Positions 7,923 through 19,464 of a stretch of DNA of 64,000 nucleotides are shown one piece after another. A program made the position numbers and the translations under genes. The stretch is from the NCBI GenBank assembly GCA_046533895.1, contig JAWDOK010000005.1, positions 50,827 through 114,826 of the forward strand, in the 5' to 3' direction. Positions within the stretch are counted from its first letter, which is position 1. Each line of letters opens with the position of its first letter. This stretch comes from Acidianus hospitalis. GTDB lineage: Archaea; Thermoproteota; Thermoprotei_A; Sulfolobales; Sulfolobaceae. The notes under the pieces were generated by a model, which made no database searches, was not told the DNA's origin, and worked only from the letters and a program-made list of their open reading frames with translations.

Positions 7923-10030
7923 CCATATCCCTTTCATCTTATGAACTAGAATTAATTAAAAAGGAATTAAAAAGGGAACCAAAGGAAGAAGAATTAAAAG
8001 TAATTGACGCATTATGGTCTGAGCATTGTTCTTATAAATCGTCTAAGGTGTTCCTAAGAAGTTTGCCAAGTGAAGGTCCAAATGTCGTTATGGGAATAGA
8101 AGATTGGCAAGATGCAGGTGCAGTGGATATTGGAGATGGCTATGCAATTGTAATGAAGGTTGAAAGTCATAATCATCCTTCGGCAATTGACCCATTTAAT
8201 GGTGCAGCTACAGGAGTAGGAGGAATAATTAGAGACATAATAAGTAAGGGAGCAAGACCTATAGCGTTATTAGATATGATAAGAGTAGGAAGTTTAAGGC
8301 ATGAAAGAAATAGATGGTTATTAAAAGGTATAATAAGCGGTATAGGATTTTACGGAAATAGCATAGGAGTACCAGTAGTTGGAGGAGAGCTTTCCTTTGA
8401 TGATTCCTATACTGATAATCCATTAGTTGACGTTGCTTGCGTAGGGATAGTAAGAAAGGATAAAATTATACCTAGCGTTGTTAAAAAACCAGGCTTAAAG
8501 TTAGTTTTAGCTGGTTTGACTGGAATAGACGGCTTAGGTGGAGCTTCCTTTGCTTCTAGAAAGCTAAGTGGAGAGGACGAAATAGGTGCTGTTCAAATAG
8601 CTGATCCTTTTGCAGGAAAGATAATCCTAGACGTAACTCTTGAAATAGCGGACAAAGTTGAAGCAATAAAGGACCTTGGAGGCGGAGGATTAGCAGTAGC
8701 AGTCACTGAGATGGCTAATGGGCTAGGGGCAATAGTAAACTTAGATAAAGTGCCTCTTAGGGTAAAAGGAATGAAGCCTGAAGATATAATAATATCTGAA
8801 ACTCAAGAAAGAATGCTTTATGCTGTAAAGGATGAAAACGTGAAAGAAGTATGTAAAGCCTTTGAATACTATGAATATCCATGTGCAGTTATAGGTGAAA
8901 TTATCGAAGAACCTAAGATAAAATTCCTTTATGAAGGGAAAGAGGTAGTTTCACTTCCTTCGTCATTATTACTCTCTCCACCGATTTACGTATGGGATAT
9001 GAAAGAAAATGGAGAACAAAAAACTGGTGAAAAACCTAACGTAAGAATAGAGGACGCTATAAGGAGTATAGTTACTTCTGAAGATTTAGTAAGTAAGGAA
9101 TGGGCTTATTCTCAATTCGATTACGAAGTTGGTACTTCTACTGTTATAAAGCCTGGAGAGGCGGATTCTTCGTTATTACTCCTCCCTAACGGTAAATTCC
9201 TTGCAATAAAAGGTGATGCAAATCCGGACTTATGCGTTGAGGATTCTTACGAATGTGGCAAAGCTATATTTGCAGAAGCTTATAGAAATTTAGCTACTGT
9301 TGGAGCTAGAGGAGCAGCTGCCGTAGACCATTTACAATTTGGAGATCCTAAAAAACCAAAGGTTTATGCAAAATTCGTTGAAGCCGTTAGAGGAATTTCT
9401 GAAGCCGCTAGATTCTTTAATATTCCAATAGTAGGTGGTAAGGTATCATTTTATAATGAGAATAGTAAAGGTGAACCGATAAAACCAACACCATTGATAG
9501 TCATGGCAGGCCTTTCAGATAAACCTTTTAGGCCTTCAATAGAGGAGGGTCTGGATATAGTTCTTATAGGGATTACTAGGGATGAAATGAGAGCCTCACT
9601 ATTTACTAAGATTTTTGGACAATATGGTAAATTACCTAAAGCTAGACTTTCTGAAGATTTAATTTCGAGTGAAATCGTTATACAAGGAATACATGAAGGA
9701 AAGATCACTTATGCAAAAGACATTTCTAAGGGAGGATTAATAGGAGCTTTATGGAGTATAATAACTAAGGGATATTCAGTTTCAATTTCAACAGATGTTA
9801 TTACTACCGCTGAAGACATCTACTCAAAGTTATTTTCAGAGAATGGAGGAAGGTTTATAGTACTAACTAATGATTCGCAATACTTTACTAAACTTGCAGA
9901 AAAGAAAGGAACTATTGCTAGAGTAGTTGGCAAAGTTACTAAAGGATCTGGAATTTATATTGATTCAGATTATTATGATTTATCCAAGGAAATAGATATT
10001 TATAACAATTATTTGGAGGCGAAATTATGA
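7919..10030 (+). CDS. purL: FGAM synthase large subunit
   Basis: 703 residues, the small-PurL type that works with separate PurS and PurQ. Typical segments are LWSEHCSYKS near residue 33, VKVESHNHPSAIDPFNGAATGVGG near residue 80, and DLGGGGLAVAVTEMA in the first AIRS-like half, with a second AIRS-like half after residue 390. It catalyses ATP-dependent conversion of FGAR to FGAM. ATG overlaps the purQ stop by 4 nt (ATGA), and the gene overlaps purF by 4 nt. Confidence 0.96.
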
Positions 10031-11373
10031 AAATTAAGGAACACTGCGGAATATTTGCCACCATAGGAGAGAATTCTGTAAAATATACCTATGATGGACT
10101 TAAATTGTTACAACATAGAGGCCAAGAATCTGCAGGAATATCTTACGTAGAAGATGGAATTAAGACTATAAAAGGCTTAGGCCTTGTAGAGGAGGCATTA
10201 AATGAAAAGGAAGTTTTACAAATTAAATCGAAATTTAGCATAGGACATGTAAGATATTCTACTACCGGTAAAACTACTTTGCAGGAAGCTCAGCCTTTAA
10301 GCAATGAGAAACTTTCAATAGCATTTAACGGAACTATTGCAAATTATTTTGAATTTGGAAATTATTCTACTGACACCGAGTTCATTCTAGATTTCCTATC
10401 TAAGGATATTAAAGAAGGTAAGGATATTGTATATGCTGTAAAGCATTTTATGGATATAGCAGATGGTGCATACTCAATGGTTATTTTAGATGATAAAAAA
10501 AGGGTTTTAGCAGTTAGAGATCCTAAAGGCTTCAGACCGTTAGTCATGGGCAAAATTGGGGAAAGCATAGTTTTCTCTTCGGAAGATTCCGCAATAAAAC
10601 AACTAGGAGGAAAAGTGCTCAAGGACGTCTTGCCTGGAGAAATAATTCTAGTTAATCCTGACGGTAAAATTTTAAGCGATAAAGTTCCATCTACAAGTTT
10701 GCATACTTGTGCATTTGAATACATTTACTTTTCAAGAGCGGATAGCGAAATTGACGGAGTTTCAGTTTATATGTCGAGAATAAGGCTTGGGGAGATTCTA
10801 GCTAAAAATCATCCTGCTAAAGCTGATATAGTAGTTCCGGTCCCTGAATCGTCTAGGCCTATTGCTATTGGTTATTCAAGAGAGAGCAAAATTCCTTTAG
10901 AAGAGGCCTTAATAAGGACTATAGTGTCTAAAAGGTCATTTATAATGCCTACTAACGATAAGAGGAAATCCGTACTTGAGGAAAAGTTTGGAATTGTAGA
11001 AGATGCAGTTAAAGGTAAGAGAATTGTCCTTATAGATGATTCAATAGTTAGGGGTAATACTATGAAGAGAATAATCATGTTATTAAGAAATTCTGGTGCA
11101 AAGGAGATTCACGTGAGAGTTGGTTCTCCTATGATAAAATATCCTTGTTATATGGGGATTGATTTCCCGAGTAGGAGCGAGCTGATAGCCTCAAATAAAG
11201 ATGAGAATGAAATTGCCAAAATTCTAGGAGCTGATAGCATAGAATATTTAACTGTAGACGAAATGAAGCAGGCAATAGGTAGAGATAGCTTATGTACTGC
11301 CTGCTTTACTGGTATATATCCTCTTAAGAGAAACTATTCCTTACAAGTTATGGAAAGTGTATTTAATAGGTGA
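10027..11373 (+). CDS. purF: Amidophosphoribosyltransferase (catalytically complete PurF)
   Basis: 448 residues. MKIKEH is a short propeptide before Cys7 of CGIF, the N-terminal nucleophile. The glutaminase site has Arg in GHVRYSTTG, the oxyanion NG in AFNGTIANY, and LQHRGQESAGI. The PRPP loop is VLIDDSIVRGNT. Cysteines in HTCAFEY, KYPCYMG and SLCTAC match the [4Fe-4S] ligand pattern of Bacillus-type PurF. It makes phosphoribosylamine from PRPP and glutamine, the first committed purine step. It overlaps purL (4 nt) and is followed at once by a degenerate paralogue. Confidence 0.95.
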   Translation: MKIKEHCGIFATIGENSVKYTYDGLKLLQHRGQESAGISYVEDGIKTIKGLGLVEEALNEKEVLQIKSKFSIGHVRYSTTGKTTLQEAQPLSNEKLSIAFNGTIANYFEFGNYSTDTEFILDFLSKDIKEGKDIVYAVKHFMDIADGAYSMVILDDKKRVLAVRDPKGFRPLVMGKIGESIVFSSEDSAIKQLGGKVLKDVLPGEIILVNPDGKILSDKVPSTSLHTCAFEYIYFSRADSEIDGVSVYMSRIRLGEILAKNHPAKADIVVPVPESSRPIAIGYSRESKIPLEEALIRTIVSKRSFIMPTNDKRKSVLEEKFGIVEDAVKGKRIVLIDDSIVRGNTMKRIIMLLRNSGAKEIHVRVGSPMIKYPCYMGIDFPSRSELIASNKDENEIAKILGADSIEYLTVDEMKQAIGRDSLCTACFTGIYPLKRNYSLQVMESVFNR

Positions 11374-11378
11374 TAAAA

Positions 11379-12584
11379 GTGGCAGGTATAGTAGGAATTT
11401 TGGCATTTGATAAAATTTGGAATATCTCGAAATTTATGAAATACTCCTTAATGGGGTTACAGCATAGAGGCTATTCTAGTTCCGGATATGCTATACTTAA
11501 TGATAAAATCTCATCTGGTCATTTCTCTTCTCCTCCAGAAGATATAGAAATTAACGAACACGGTTGGGCAGGAATAGGTTACACTGGAAGTAAAGAAGGA
11601 TACCCGATAGTTTTTGACGACGTTGCTTTGGTAATAGACGGAGTAATAAAAGAAGATCCTAAAATAATTGCAGAAAAAGTATTGTCAAGTCCTGAGGATT
11701 TAAAAGACGTAAGAGGAGCGTTCTCTTTAATTGCACTAACATCAGAAGGTAAGATAATAGCATACCGCGATGAAAGTGGTCTTAAGCCTTTAGCAATAGG
11801 CGGTTTTGGTTTTGATATGGCAATTATAGCATCTGAAATGACCGCAATGAGCGTTATAGGAGGGGAATTTAGGAGAGAAATAAATCCAGGCGAAATGATA
11901 ATTCTTGATAAATATAACATAGAAAGTAAAAAATTGAAAGAACCTAAAAAGAGCTACTGTTCGATAGAATATATTTACCAAGCTAGAATTGACAGTTTCG
12001 TAAATGAGAAATCGATCTACGAATTAAGGATAAGAATTGGTGAAGAACTTGCAAGAGAGAAGCCAATAGATGCTGATACAGTAATAGGAGTTCCAGACAC
12101 TGCAATTCCTTTTGCGATAGGCTACTCCAGAGTTACTGGAATACCGTTAGACCTAGGGTTTACAAGAACTGGAAGTCCGATAAGGACAATGCTAGCCTCT
12201 AACGATTTTATGAAAATAGTAGGAGTACAGCTAAAACTTAATGTTATAAAATCGGCAGTATTTGGTAAAAGAGTAATATTAATCGACGATTCTATGGTTA
12301 CAGGGACAACTCTAAAGAACACTATATTTAGCCTAAGAAAGATGGGTGCTAAAGAAGTTCACGTACTTATAGGAAGCCCTAAATTAATTTCTTACTGTCC
12401 ATATGGTGTAGAAGTTCCTCAATCTTCTGAATTGATAGCTGCAAACCTAAGTGAGGAAGAGATAGCTAAAGTTTTAGGAGCGGATTCGATTTATTGGTTA
12501 AGTATAGATGGCCTTTACAAGGTCATAGGAAGTAAACAATTATGCTTAGGTTGCATGTTAAATTCCTATCCTAAGGTGATTTAA
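11379..12584 (+). CDS. PurF-like paralogue lacking the glutaminase nucleophile
   Basis: 401 residues from GTG at 11379, which has AGGTGA (11368-11373) 5 nt upstream; an alternative GTG at 11370 overlaps the purF stop. The chosen start gives Met-Ala-GIVGI, so the position of the catalytic Cys of PurF is Ala. The Arg of HVRYSTTG and the Asn of the oxyanion NG are also lost (AGIGYTGS and VIDGVIK). In contrast, the PRPP loop LIDDSMVTGTT and all four Fe-S cysteines (SYCSIEY, SYCPYGV, QLCLGC) remain. It probably retains PRPP binding but not glutamine hydrolysis. It may be ammonia-dependent, or a regulatory partner of PurF. Confidence 0.85.
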   Translation: MAGIVGILAFDKIWNISKFMKYSLMGLQHRGYSSSGYAILNDKISSGHFSSPPEDIEINEHGWAGIGYTGSKEGYPIVFDDVALVIDGVIKEDPKIIAEKVLSSPEDLKDVRGAFSLIALTSEGKIIAYRDESGLKPLAIGGFGFDMAIIASEMTAMSVIGGEFRREINPGEMIILDKYNIESKKLKEPKKSYCSIEYIYQARIDSFVNEKSIYELRIRIGEELAREKPIDADTVIGVPDTAIPFAIGYSRVTGIPLDLGFTRTGSPIRTMLASNDFMKIVGVQLKLNVIKSAVFGKRVILIDDSMVTGTTLKNTIFSLRKMGAKEVHVLIGSPKLISYCPYGVEVPQSSELIAANLSEEEIAKVLGADSIYWLSIDGLYKVIGSKQLCLGCMLNSYPKVI

Positions 12585-14008
12585 ATGAATGAGAAGAAAG
12601 TACTTCTAATAGGCGATGGCGCTAGAGAGAACGCCTTAGCAGAAGCCTTATCGAATAACAAGGTATTTGCAATTTCATCTTTCATAAATCCTGGAATAAA
12701 AAATGTAGTTGAAAGGACAGGAGGGAAGTACTTCGTAGGGAATATTAATTCTAAGGACTTTGTAAAAGAGATAATAAAGCAAGTTAACCCAGATTTCGGC
12801 GTAATAGGGCCAGAAGATCCGTTATTTCATGGAGTCTCTAATGCATTTTATGAAGAAGGAATTCCAGTTGTAGGTCCAATTGATAAAGATGCTATGATTG
12901 AAAAATCTAAGGTTTGGATGAGGCAGCTAATGTGGAAATATAAAATCCCTGGCAGGTTAAGATTCAAATCTTTCTCAAATCTAGCTGAAGCAGCAAAATT
13001 TATTATAGATTATGGGGGTTCTGTAGCAATAAAGCCTTCAGAGCAAGTAGGAGGAAAGGGGGTAAAGGTAGTAGCAGACATTCAAGCTTACTTATCTAAC
13101 GAGAAAAGGCAGGCATTGAGCAAGAGTGTTGATGAAATTGGCAAATACGTAGCAGACGATGAGGTTAAAGTCATAATTGAGGAAAGAGTAGACGGGCCCG
13201 AATACACTCTCCATGTTTTAACTGACGGCAGTTCTTACTTGCCCTTACCTTTAGCTCAAGATTATAAACACGCCTATCAAGATGGGATAGGTCCAGAAAC
13301 TGGAGGAATGGGCTCAATATCTGGTCCTAAGAATTTACTTCCATTTATAAATGAAGAAGAGTACGAGAGGAGTTTCAACATTGTCAAGATGACTGCAGAA
13401 GCAATAGAAAAGGAAACCGGAGAGAAATATAAAGGATTCTTATCTGGACAAATGATGCTGACAGATTTGTGGGGTCCTACAATTATTGAGTATTATTCTA
13501 GACTAGGGGATCCAGAGGCTTCAGCAATAATTCCTAGGATAAAGAATTTCGGTGAAATTTTAGAACTAATGGCTGAAGGTAAATTATCTAAGGCAAAAAT
13601 TGATCTCGTTGACGAACCCAGTGTAGTTAGAGCTATTGCACCTTATGGATATCCTCTAAATAAATCTTTGGCTAAAGGCCAAAAATTCCATATAGATTTA
13701 CAAAAAATAAAGGAAAAAGGATGTATATTATACTTCGGCTCTATTGCTCTTGAAGGAAACGAATTAATAGCTCAAGGTTCTAGAGCCTTAGAACTAGTAG
13801 CCTTTGGAGATTTTGATGAGGCAAGTAAAAAGCTTGACGAGTGTATGGCGTATATTTCGAGTGATAGGAAAATAATTTACAGAACTGATATAGGCAGAAC
13901 TATAAACGAAATGGTAGAGAAGGCAGAGATAGTTAGATATGCCTATAAGAATAGAGAAAAGCACGGAATTTTAGGGGTTTCTGCTGACTGGTCTCCTAAT
14001 GGTGGGTT

Positions 14009-14015
<7 letters not shown>
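12585..14015 (+). CDS. purD: Phosphoribosylamine-glycine ligase (GAR synthetase)
   Basis: 476 residues. An N-terminal GDGARENALAEAL Rossmann motif is followed by the ATP-grasp domain with AIKPSEQVGGKGVKVV, GPEYTLHVLTDG, the GPETGGMG loop and the metal-binding YYSRLGDPEAS. It joins glycine to phosphoribosylamine. It begins on the base after the previous stop and overlaps purM by 7 nt. It is somewhat longer than bacterial PurD (about 430), with a C-terminal extension ending in SADWSPNGGLW. Confidence 0.94.
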
Positions 14016-15006
<991 letters not shown>

Positions 15007-15035
15007 TCATAATGCTTTGTCTGGTGACTATACAT

Positions 15036-15485
<450 letters not shown>

Positions 15486-15576
15486 ACTGAAGCAATTTTA
15501 TTTTAAGATCTATTTATTTTGATTTCCCTTTTGTCAAACCTAAACCCTTTTTTATTACCTTGACATTCTTGATAAA

Positions 15577-15735
15577 ATGATTGTTATGAGGAAAGTTATT
15601 AGTGTAAGATTAAAAGAAGAGCTTGTAAGGGAAGTTGATAAAAAATATAAAGAATTTGGCTTTGATAATCGAACGGAATTTATAAAAGAAGCACTAAAAT
15701 TCTATTTAACTAAGAGGCTTGGTAAAATCTCATAA
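15577..15735 (+). CDS. Ribbon-helix-helix (CopG-like) regulator, 52 aa
   Basis: Short ORF: ATG at 15577 (or 15586), stop at 15733-15735. The protein has the beta strand KVISVRLKEELVREVDK, then FDNRTEFIKEALKFYL, the classic RHH/Arc-CopG layout with RTEFI at the start of helix B. It has its own T-rich TATA-like box near 15547-15557, about 25 nt upstream. It lies directly before the argG promoter region, which carries two palindromes with a common core, so it may be a local regulator of arginine genes or an autorepressor; this is inference. Confidence 0.7.
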   Translation: MIVMRKVISVRLKEELVREVDKKYKEFGFDNRTEFIKEALKFYLTKRLGKIS

Positions 15736-15748
15736 AAGTTTAGCTAGG

Positions 15749-15836
15749 TCTATATATAGAGATTTTTGAGGCAATCCTTCAACATTACCTCTATAGAGAA
15801 ATACGTTATTTTCATTATCTTCATAGCTTTTAACTC
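15749..15836 (+). promoter_or_regulatory. argG promoter with two palindromes
   Basis: TCTATATATAGA (15749-15760) and CTCTATAGAG (15789-15798) are palindromes sharing the core TATAGAGA, about 38-40 bp apart. Downstream, CTTTTAAC (15827-15834) is a TATA-like box 25-32 nt before the argG ATG at 15859, giving a leaderless mRNA. The palindromes are candidate operator sites for the nearby RHH protein or an arginine regulator. Confidence 0.45.
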
Positions 15837-15858
15837 TAATGTAACCCGTTTTCTTGAA

Positions 15859-17037
15859 ATGAAAATAGTTTTAGCTTACTCGGGAGGGTTAGATACTACA
15901 GTATCTATAAGATGGCTTAAGGAAAAATATCAAGCTGATGTAATAACAGTAAGCGTTGATGTAGGGCAGAAAGAGGATTTTAAAAAATTAGAAGAAAGAG
16001 CTTACATTGCTGGTTCATCTAAGCATTACACAATAGATGCTAAGGAAGAATTTGTAGAAAAATTCGTGAAATATGATATCATAATGAATGGACTTTATGA
16101 AGATGTTTACCCATTATCAACAGCTTTAGCAAGGCCTTTAATAGCCGAAAAAGTTGTAGAAATAGCTAAAAAAGAAGGAACAGAATATGTAGCTCATGGT
16201 TCAACGTCTAAAGGTAACGATCAAGTAAGGTTTGATTTAGCAATTAAGGCGCACATGCCAGACGCGAAAATAATAACACCTGCAAGAAGTTGGGATATGA
16301 CCAGGGAAACAGAAATCAAATATGCTAAAGAACATGGAATTCCGATAAAAGAAGAGAGCAGTAAATATAGCATAGATGAGAATCTATGGGGCAGAAGTAT
16401 TGAAGGCGACATAATTGAAGACCCTTCAAAGGAAGTCCCAGAAGACGCATTTGAATTAACAAGAAAAACATCGACAAAAAATAAAGAGAAAATCATCATA
16501 ACTTTTGAGAAAGGAGTACCGGTTGCATTAAACGGAGAAAAAATGCCTTTGCTTAACTTAATAGATAACCTAAATAAGATCGCTGGAAGCTTAGGCTTTG
16601 GGAGAGTAGATCACTTAGAAAATAGGGTTGTAGGATTTAAATCCAGGGAAGTTTACGAAGCACCAGCAGCTCTTTGTTTAATTTATGCTCATAAGGATTT
16701 GGAAAAAACCGTTTACACTCCATTAGAGCTTAGGTTTAAGAAAAGCATAGATTCTCAATGGAGTGACTTAGTTTATCAAGGTTTGTGGTACGAACCCTTG
16801 AGGGAAACATTACAAAAAGTTGGAGTTGATATGAATAATTGGGTTACTGGAGAAGTAGAAGTGGAGATTGGAGAAAACGGTCTAAGAATACTTGGCAGGA
16901 ATTCTCCTTATTCTCCTTACTCAGATAAGATAGCGTCATATAATAAGGGATGGTATCCTACAGAAGAGATGGCTAAGGGATTCATAGAAATTTGGGGGAT
17001 GCATTCGCTATTAGCTAGGAAGGTGAGGAGTTCGTAA
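15859..17037 (+). CDS. argG: Argininosuccinate synthase
   Basis: 392 residues from ATG 15859, chosen because it starts exactly at the conserved KIVLAYSGGLDTTVSIRWL P-loop and lies about 28 nt from a TATA box. A TTG 93 nt upstream would add a hydrophobic leader with no family support. Conserved AHGSTSKGNDQVRFD and the C-terminal SPYSPYSDKIASYN segments are present. It condenses citrulline with aspartate using ATP. First gene of argG-argH-carA-carB-argX; it overlaps argH by 1 nt. Confidence 0.95.
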   Translation: MKIVLAYSGGLDTTVSIRWLKEKYQADVITVSVDVGQKEDFKKLEERAYIAGSSKHYTIDAKEEFVEKFVKYDIIMNGLYEDVYPLSTALARPLIAEKVVEIAKKEGTEYVAHGSTSKGNDQVRFDLAIKAHMPDAKIITPARSWDMTRETEIKYAKEHGIPIKEESSKYSIDENLWGRSIEGDIIEDPSKEVPEDAFELTRKTSTKNKEKIIITFEKGVPVALNGEKMPLLNLIDNLNKIAGSLGFGRVDHLENRVVGFKSREVYEAPAALCLIYAHKDLEKTVYTPLELRFKKSIDSQWSDLVYQGLWYEPLRETLQKVGVDMNNWVTGEVEVEIGENGLRILGRNSPYSPYSDKIASYNKGWYPTEEMAKGFIEIWGMHSLLARKVRSS

Positions 17038-18374
17038 TGCTTTATAGGAAATGGGGCTCTTCAGAAGACGAGGTTGTTTCGTTTACTTCCTCCATAGATT
17101 CCGATAAAGAGATAATAGAGGAAGTAAAGTTAACGATGAAAGCTCATGTAATAGAACTTTATTTGAACAAGATAATAAGTAAAGAAATAGCTGGAAAAAT
17201 AATCTCTGCTATAAACGATTTTAAGGAAATTCCAAGCGGTTATGAAGACGTACACGAGGCATTAGAGGATTATATAATAAAGAAAGTCGGAGAAGAAGGG
17301 GGATGGATAGGGTTAGGTAGAAGTAGAAACGATCACGTAGCAACTGCATTAAGGTTAAAAGCCAGAGAAGAATTGCTTTCAATACTAGATGAAATAATAA
17401 AATTAAGAGAAGTCCTATTAAACAAGGCTGAGCAATCTCTTGATGTTATATTTCCAGCTTTTACCCACTTGCAACCTGCGCAACCTACAACTTTTGGGCA
17501 TTATTTGAGCTATATAGAGGAAGAGCTTTACTCAGCTTGGGAAATAATATTTTCAAACTTAAAGCTAGTAAATAGGTCTCCATTAGGCAGTGGGGCAATC
17601 GCTGGAAGTACTGTTAATATAAATAGAGAAAGAGAGGCAGAAATGCTAGGCTTTGATGATATAATAACTAACACTATTTCGGCGTCATCGTCAAGAATAG
17701 ACTTAATTTCATCTGTAAGTGGCATGGTCATCCTAAGTTTAATACTGAGCAGGATTGCAGAAGATATGGTAATATTCTCCTCAATGAAATTAGTTAAACT
17801 TCCAGACAATCAAGTAAGTACTAGTAGTTTAATGCCACAGAAAAGGAATCCGGTAACTATGGAAATAATGAGAGCTAAGACAGGAGAATTAATAGGCTTC
17901 TTCACATCTTTATCATCAATATATAAGGGATTGCCCTCTGGCTATGATTTAGATATGCAGGAAATGAACAAATATTATTGGTATTCCTTCGATTATGTAA
18001 AGAATTCTCTCTCTGTCATGAAATCTCTATTTGAGAACATTGAAGTTTTACCAGGTGCTCTCGATAATTCGATGTTAGCTACTGACGAAGCAGAGAGCAT
18101 TTCTTTGCAAGGCATTCCTTACAGAAAAGCTTATTTTGAAGTCTCCTCTAAAGTTATGAAGGGCACCTTTACTCCTTCAATAAATTTCAAAGAATCTATA
18201 AATTTAAAGAAAACTGAAGGATCTCCAAATCCTGAAATACTTAAAAATGATATTAAGAAGGCCAAAGATAGAATTGAGGAAAATAAAATGAGATTAAATG
18301 AATTCAAGACAAAAATTTCGAATAAAATATCCCAATTAAAGGCGATTGAAAATGATTTGCAAGAGGGGCTATAA
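17037..18374 (+). CDS. argH: Argininosuccinate lyase
   Basis: 445 residues of the fumarase/aspartase fold. Visible motifs are GRSRNDHVATALRL near residue 98, THLQPAQPTTFGHY (catalytic His region) and the signature SSLMPQKRNPVTME near residue 265. It splits argininosuccinate into arginine and fumarate. It overlaps argG by 1 nt at the start and carA by 23 nt at the end, so translation is coupled. The C-terminal 60 residues are charged and less conserved. Confidence 0.95.
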   Translation: MLYRKWGSSEDEVVSFTSSIDSDKEIIEEVKLTMKAHVIELYLNKIISKEIAGKIISAINDFKEIPSGYEDVHEALEDYIIKKVGEEGGWIGLGRSRNDHVATALRLKAREELLSILDEIIKLREVLLNKAEQSLDVIFPAFTHLQPAQPTTFGHYLSYIEEELYSAWEIIFSNLKLVNRSPLGSGAIAGSTVNINREREAEMLGFDDIITNTISASSSRIDLISSVSGMVILSLILSRIAEDMVIFSSMKLVKLPDNQVSTSSLMPQKRNPVTMEIMRAKTGELIGFFTSLSSIYKGLPSGYDLDMQEMNKYYWYSFDYVKNSLSVMKSLFENIEVLPGALDNSMLATDEAESISLQGIPYRKAYFEVSSKVMKGTFTPSINFKESINLKKTEGSPNPEILKNDIKKAKDRIEENKMRLNEFKTKISNKISQLKAIENDLQEGL

Positions 18375-19464
18375 AGGATATATCTATCTTGAAGATGGAA
18401 CTCTCATTGAAGGCTGTGGTTTTGGAGCCAAGGGAATAAAGGCAGGTGAAGTAGTTTTTACTACTTCAATGAACGGTTATCCAGAGAGTTTAACAGACCC
18501 ATCTTATAGAGGACAAATATTAGTAATTACTCATCCGCTAGTAGGTAATTACGGAATTCCTAAACCCATAGTAGAAAACGGAATTTTAAGGAATTTTGAG
18601 TCCGAGAGAATACAAGTTGAAGGTTTAGTAGTTGCAGAGGAGACAGATCCATATAAGTGGAATTCGCAAATGTCCCTTCACGATTGGTTAAAATCTGAAG
18701 GAGTGCCTGGAGTTTCAGACGTTGATACAAGAATGCTAGTAAAGAAGGTTAGAAATAAGGGAGTAATGATGGGTGTAATATCTTCTGGAATAGAATTAGA
18801 TGATCCCAAGAAATACCTGGAAAAGAAATATGATGAAATAGACTTTACTCAATTCACTTCGCCTAAATCTCCTATAATTCATCAAGGTGATGGAAAAGGA
18901 ATAATAGTTCTTGTAGACTGCGGAATAAAACACGGCATACTCTATCAGCTAAACTCTAGAGGATATACTGTAGTAAGAGTACCATGCAACTTTACTGCAA
19001 ATCAAATTATGGATTATTCTCCTCAAGGCGTGGTATTTGGTAATGGACCAGGAAATCCAAAATTACTCCAAGGTCTGATAAAAACTTACAAGGACATTGT
19101 AGAATATAAAGTTCCTATAATGGGAATTTGTTTAGGTCACCAAATCACTTCCTTAGCTTTAGGGGGAAATGTGAGGAAAATGAAATATGGCCATAGAGCA
19201 ATAAATAAGCCCGTCATAGATGTTACCGATAATAAATGTTATATTACAACGCATAATCACGGTTACGGAGTGTTCAAAGAGGATGTTCCAAAAGATATGA
19301 AAGTCTGGTTTTACAATCCAGATGATGGAGTAGTTGAAGGAATGATACATAATAAATTGCCTATAATTACTACCCAATTTCACCCAGAGGCTAGACCTGG
19401 CCCTTGGGATGTAACTTGGGTATTTGATAAATTTAAAAAGGTGATTGAAAGTGGTAGACCTTAA
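18352..19464 (+). CDS. carA: Carbamoyl-phosphate synthase small (glutaminase) subunit
   Basis: 370 residues from ATG 18352; AAGGCGA about 7 nt upstream supports this over an in-frame TTG at 18346. The N-terminal CPSase domain has GFGAKGIKAGEVVFTTSMNG, then a class I amidotransferase with nucleophile Cys in GICLGHQ and His/Glu in QFHPEARPGP. It hydrolyses glutamine and channels ammonia to CarB. It overlaps argH upstream and carB downstream (14 nt). Confidence 0.95.
   Translation: MICKRGYKGYIYLEDGTLIEGCGFGAKGIKAGEVVFTTSMNGYPESLTDPSYRGQILVITHPLVGNYGIPKPIVENGILRNFESERIQVEGLVVAEETDPYKWNSQMSLHDWLKSEGVPGVSDVDTRMLVKKVRNKGVMMGVISSGIELDDPKKYLEKKYDEIDFTQFTSPKSPIIHQGDGKGIIVLVDCGIKHGILYQLNSRGYTVVRVPCNFTANQIMDYSPQGVVFGNGPGNPKLLQGLIKTYKDIVEYKVPIMGICLGHQITSLALGGNVRKMKYGHRAINKPVIDVTDNKCYITTHNHGYGVFKEDVPKDMKVWFYNPDDGVVEGMIHNKLPIITTQFHPEARPGPWDVTWVFDKFKKVIESGRP

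Noticed and set aside
15766..15858. N-terminal extension of ArgG from an upstream TTG
   Set aside because: The extra 31 residues are hydrophobic and unlike any ArgG; the segment contains the promoter, and ATG 15859 starts at the conserved P-loop.
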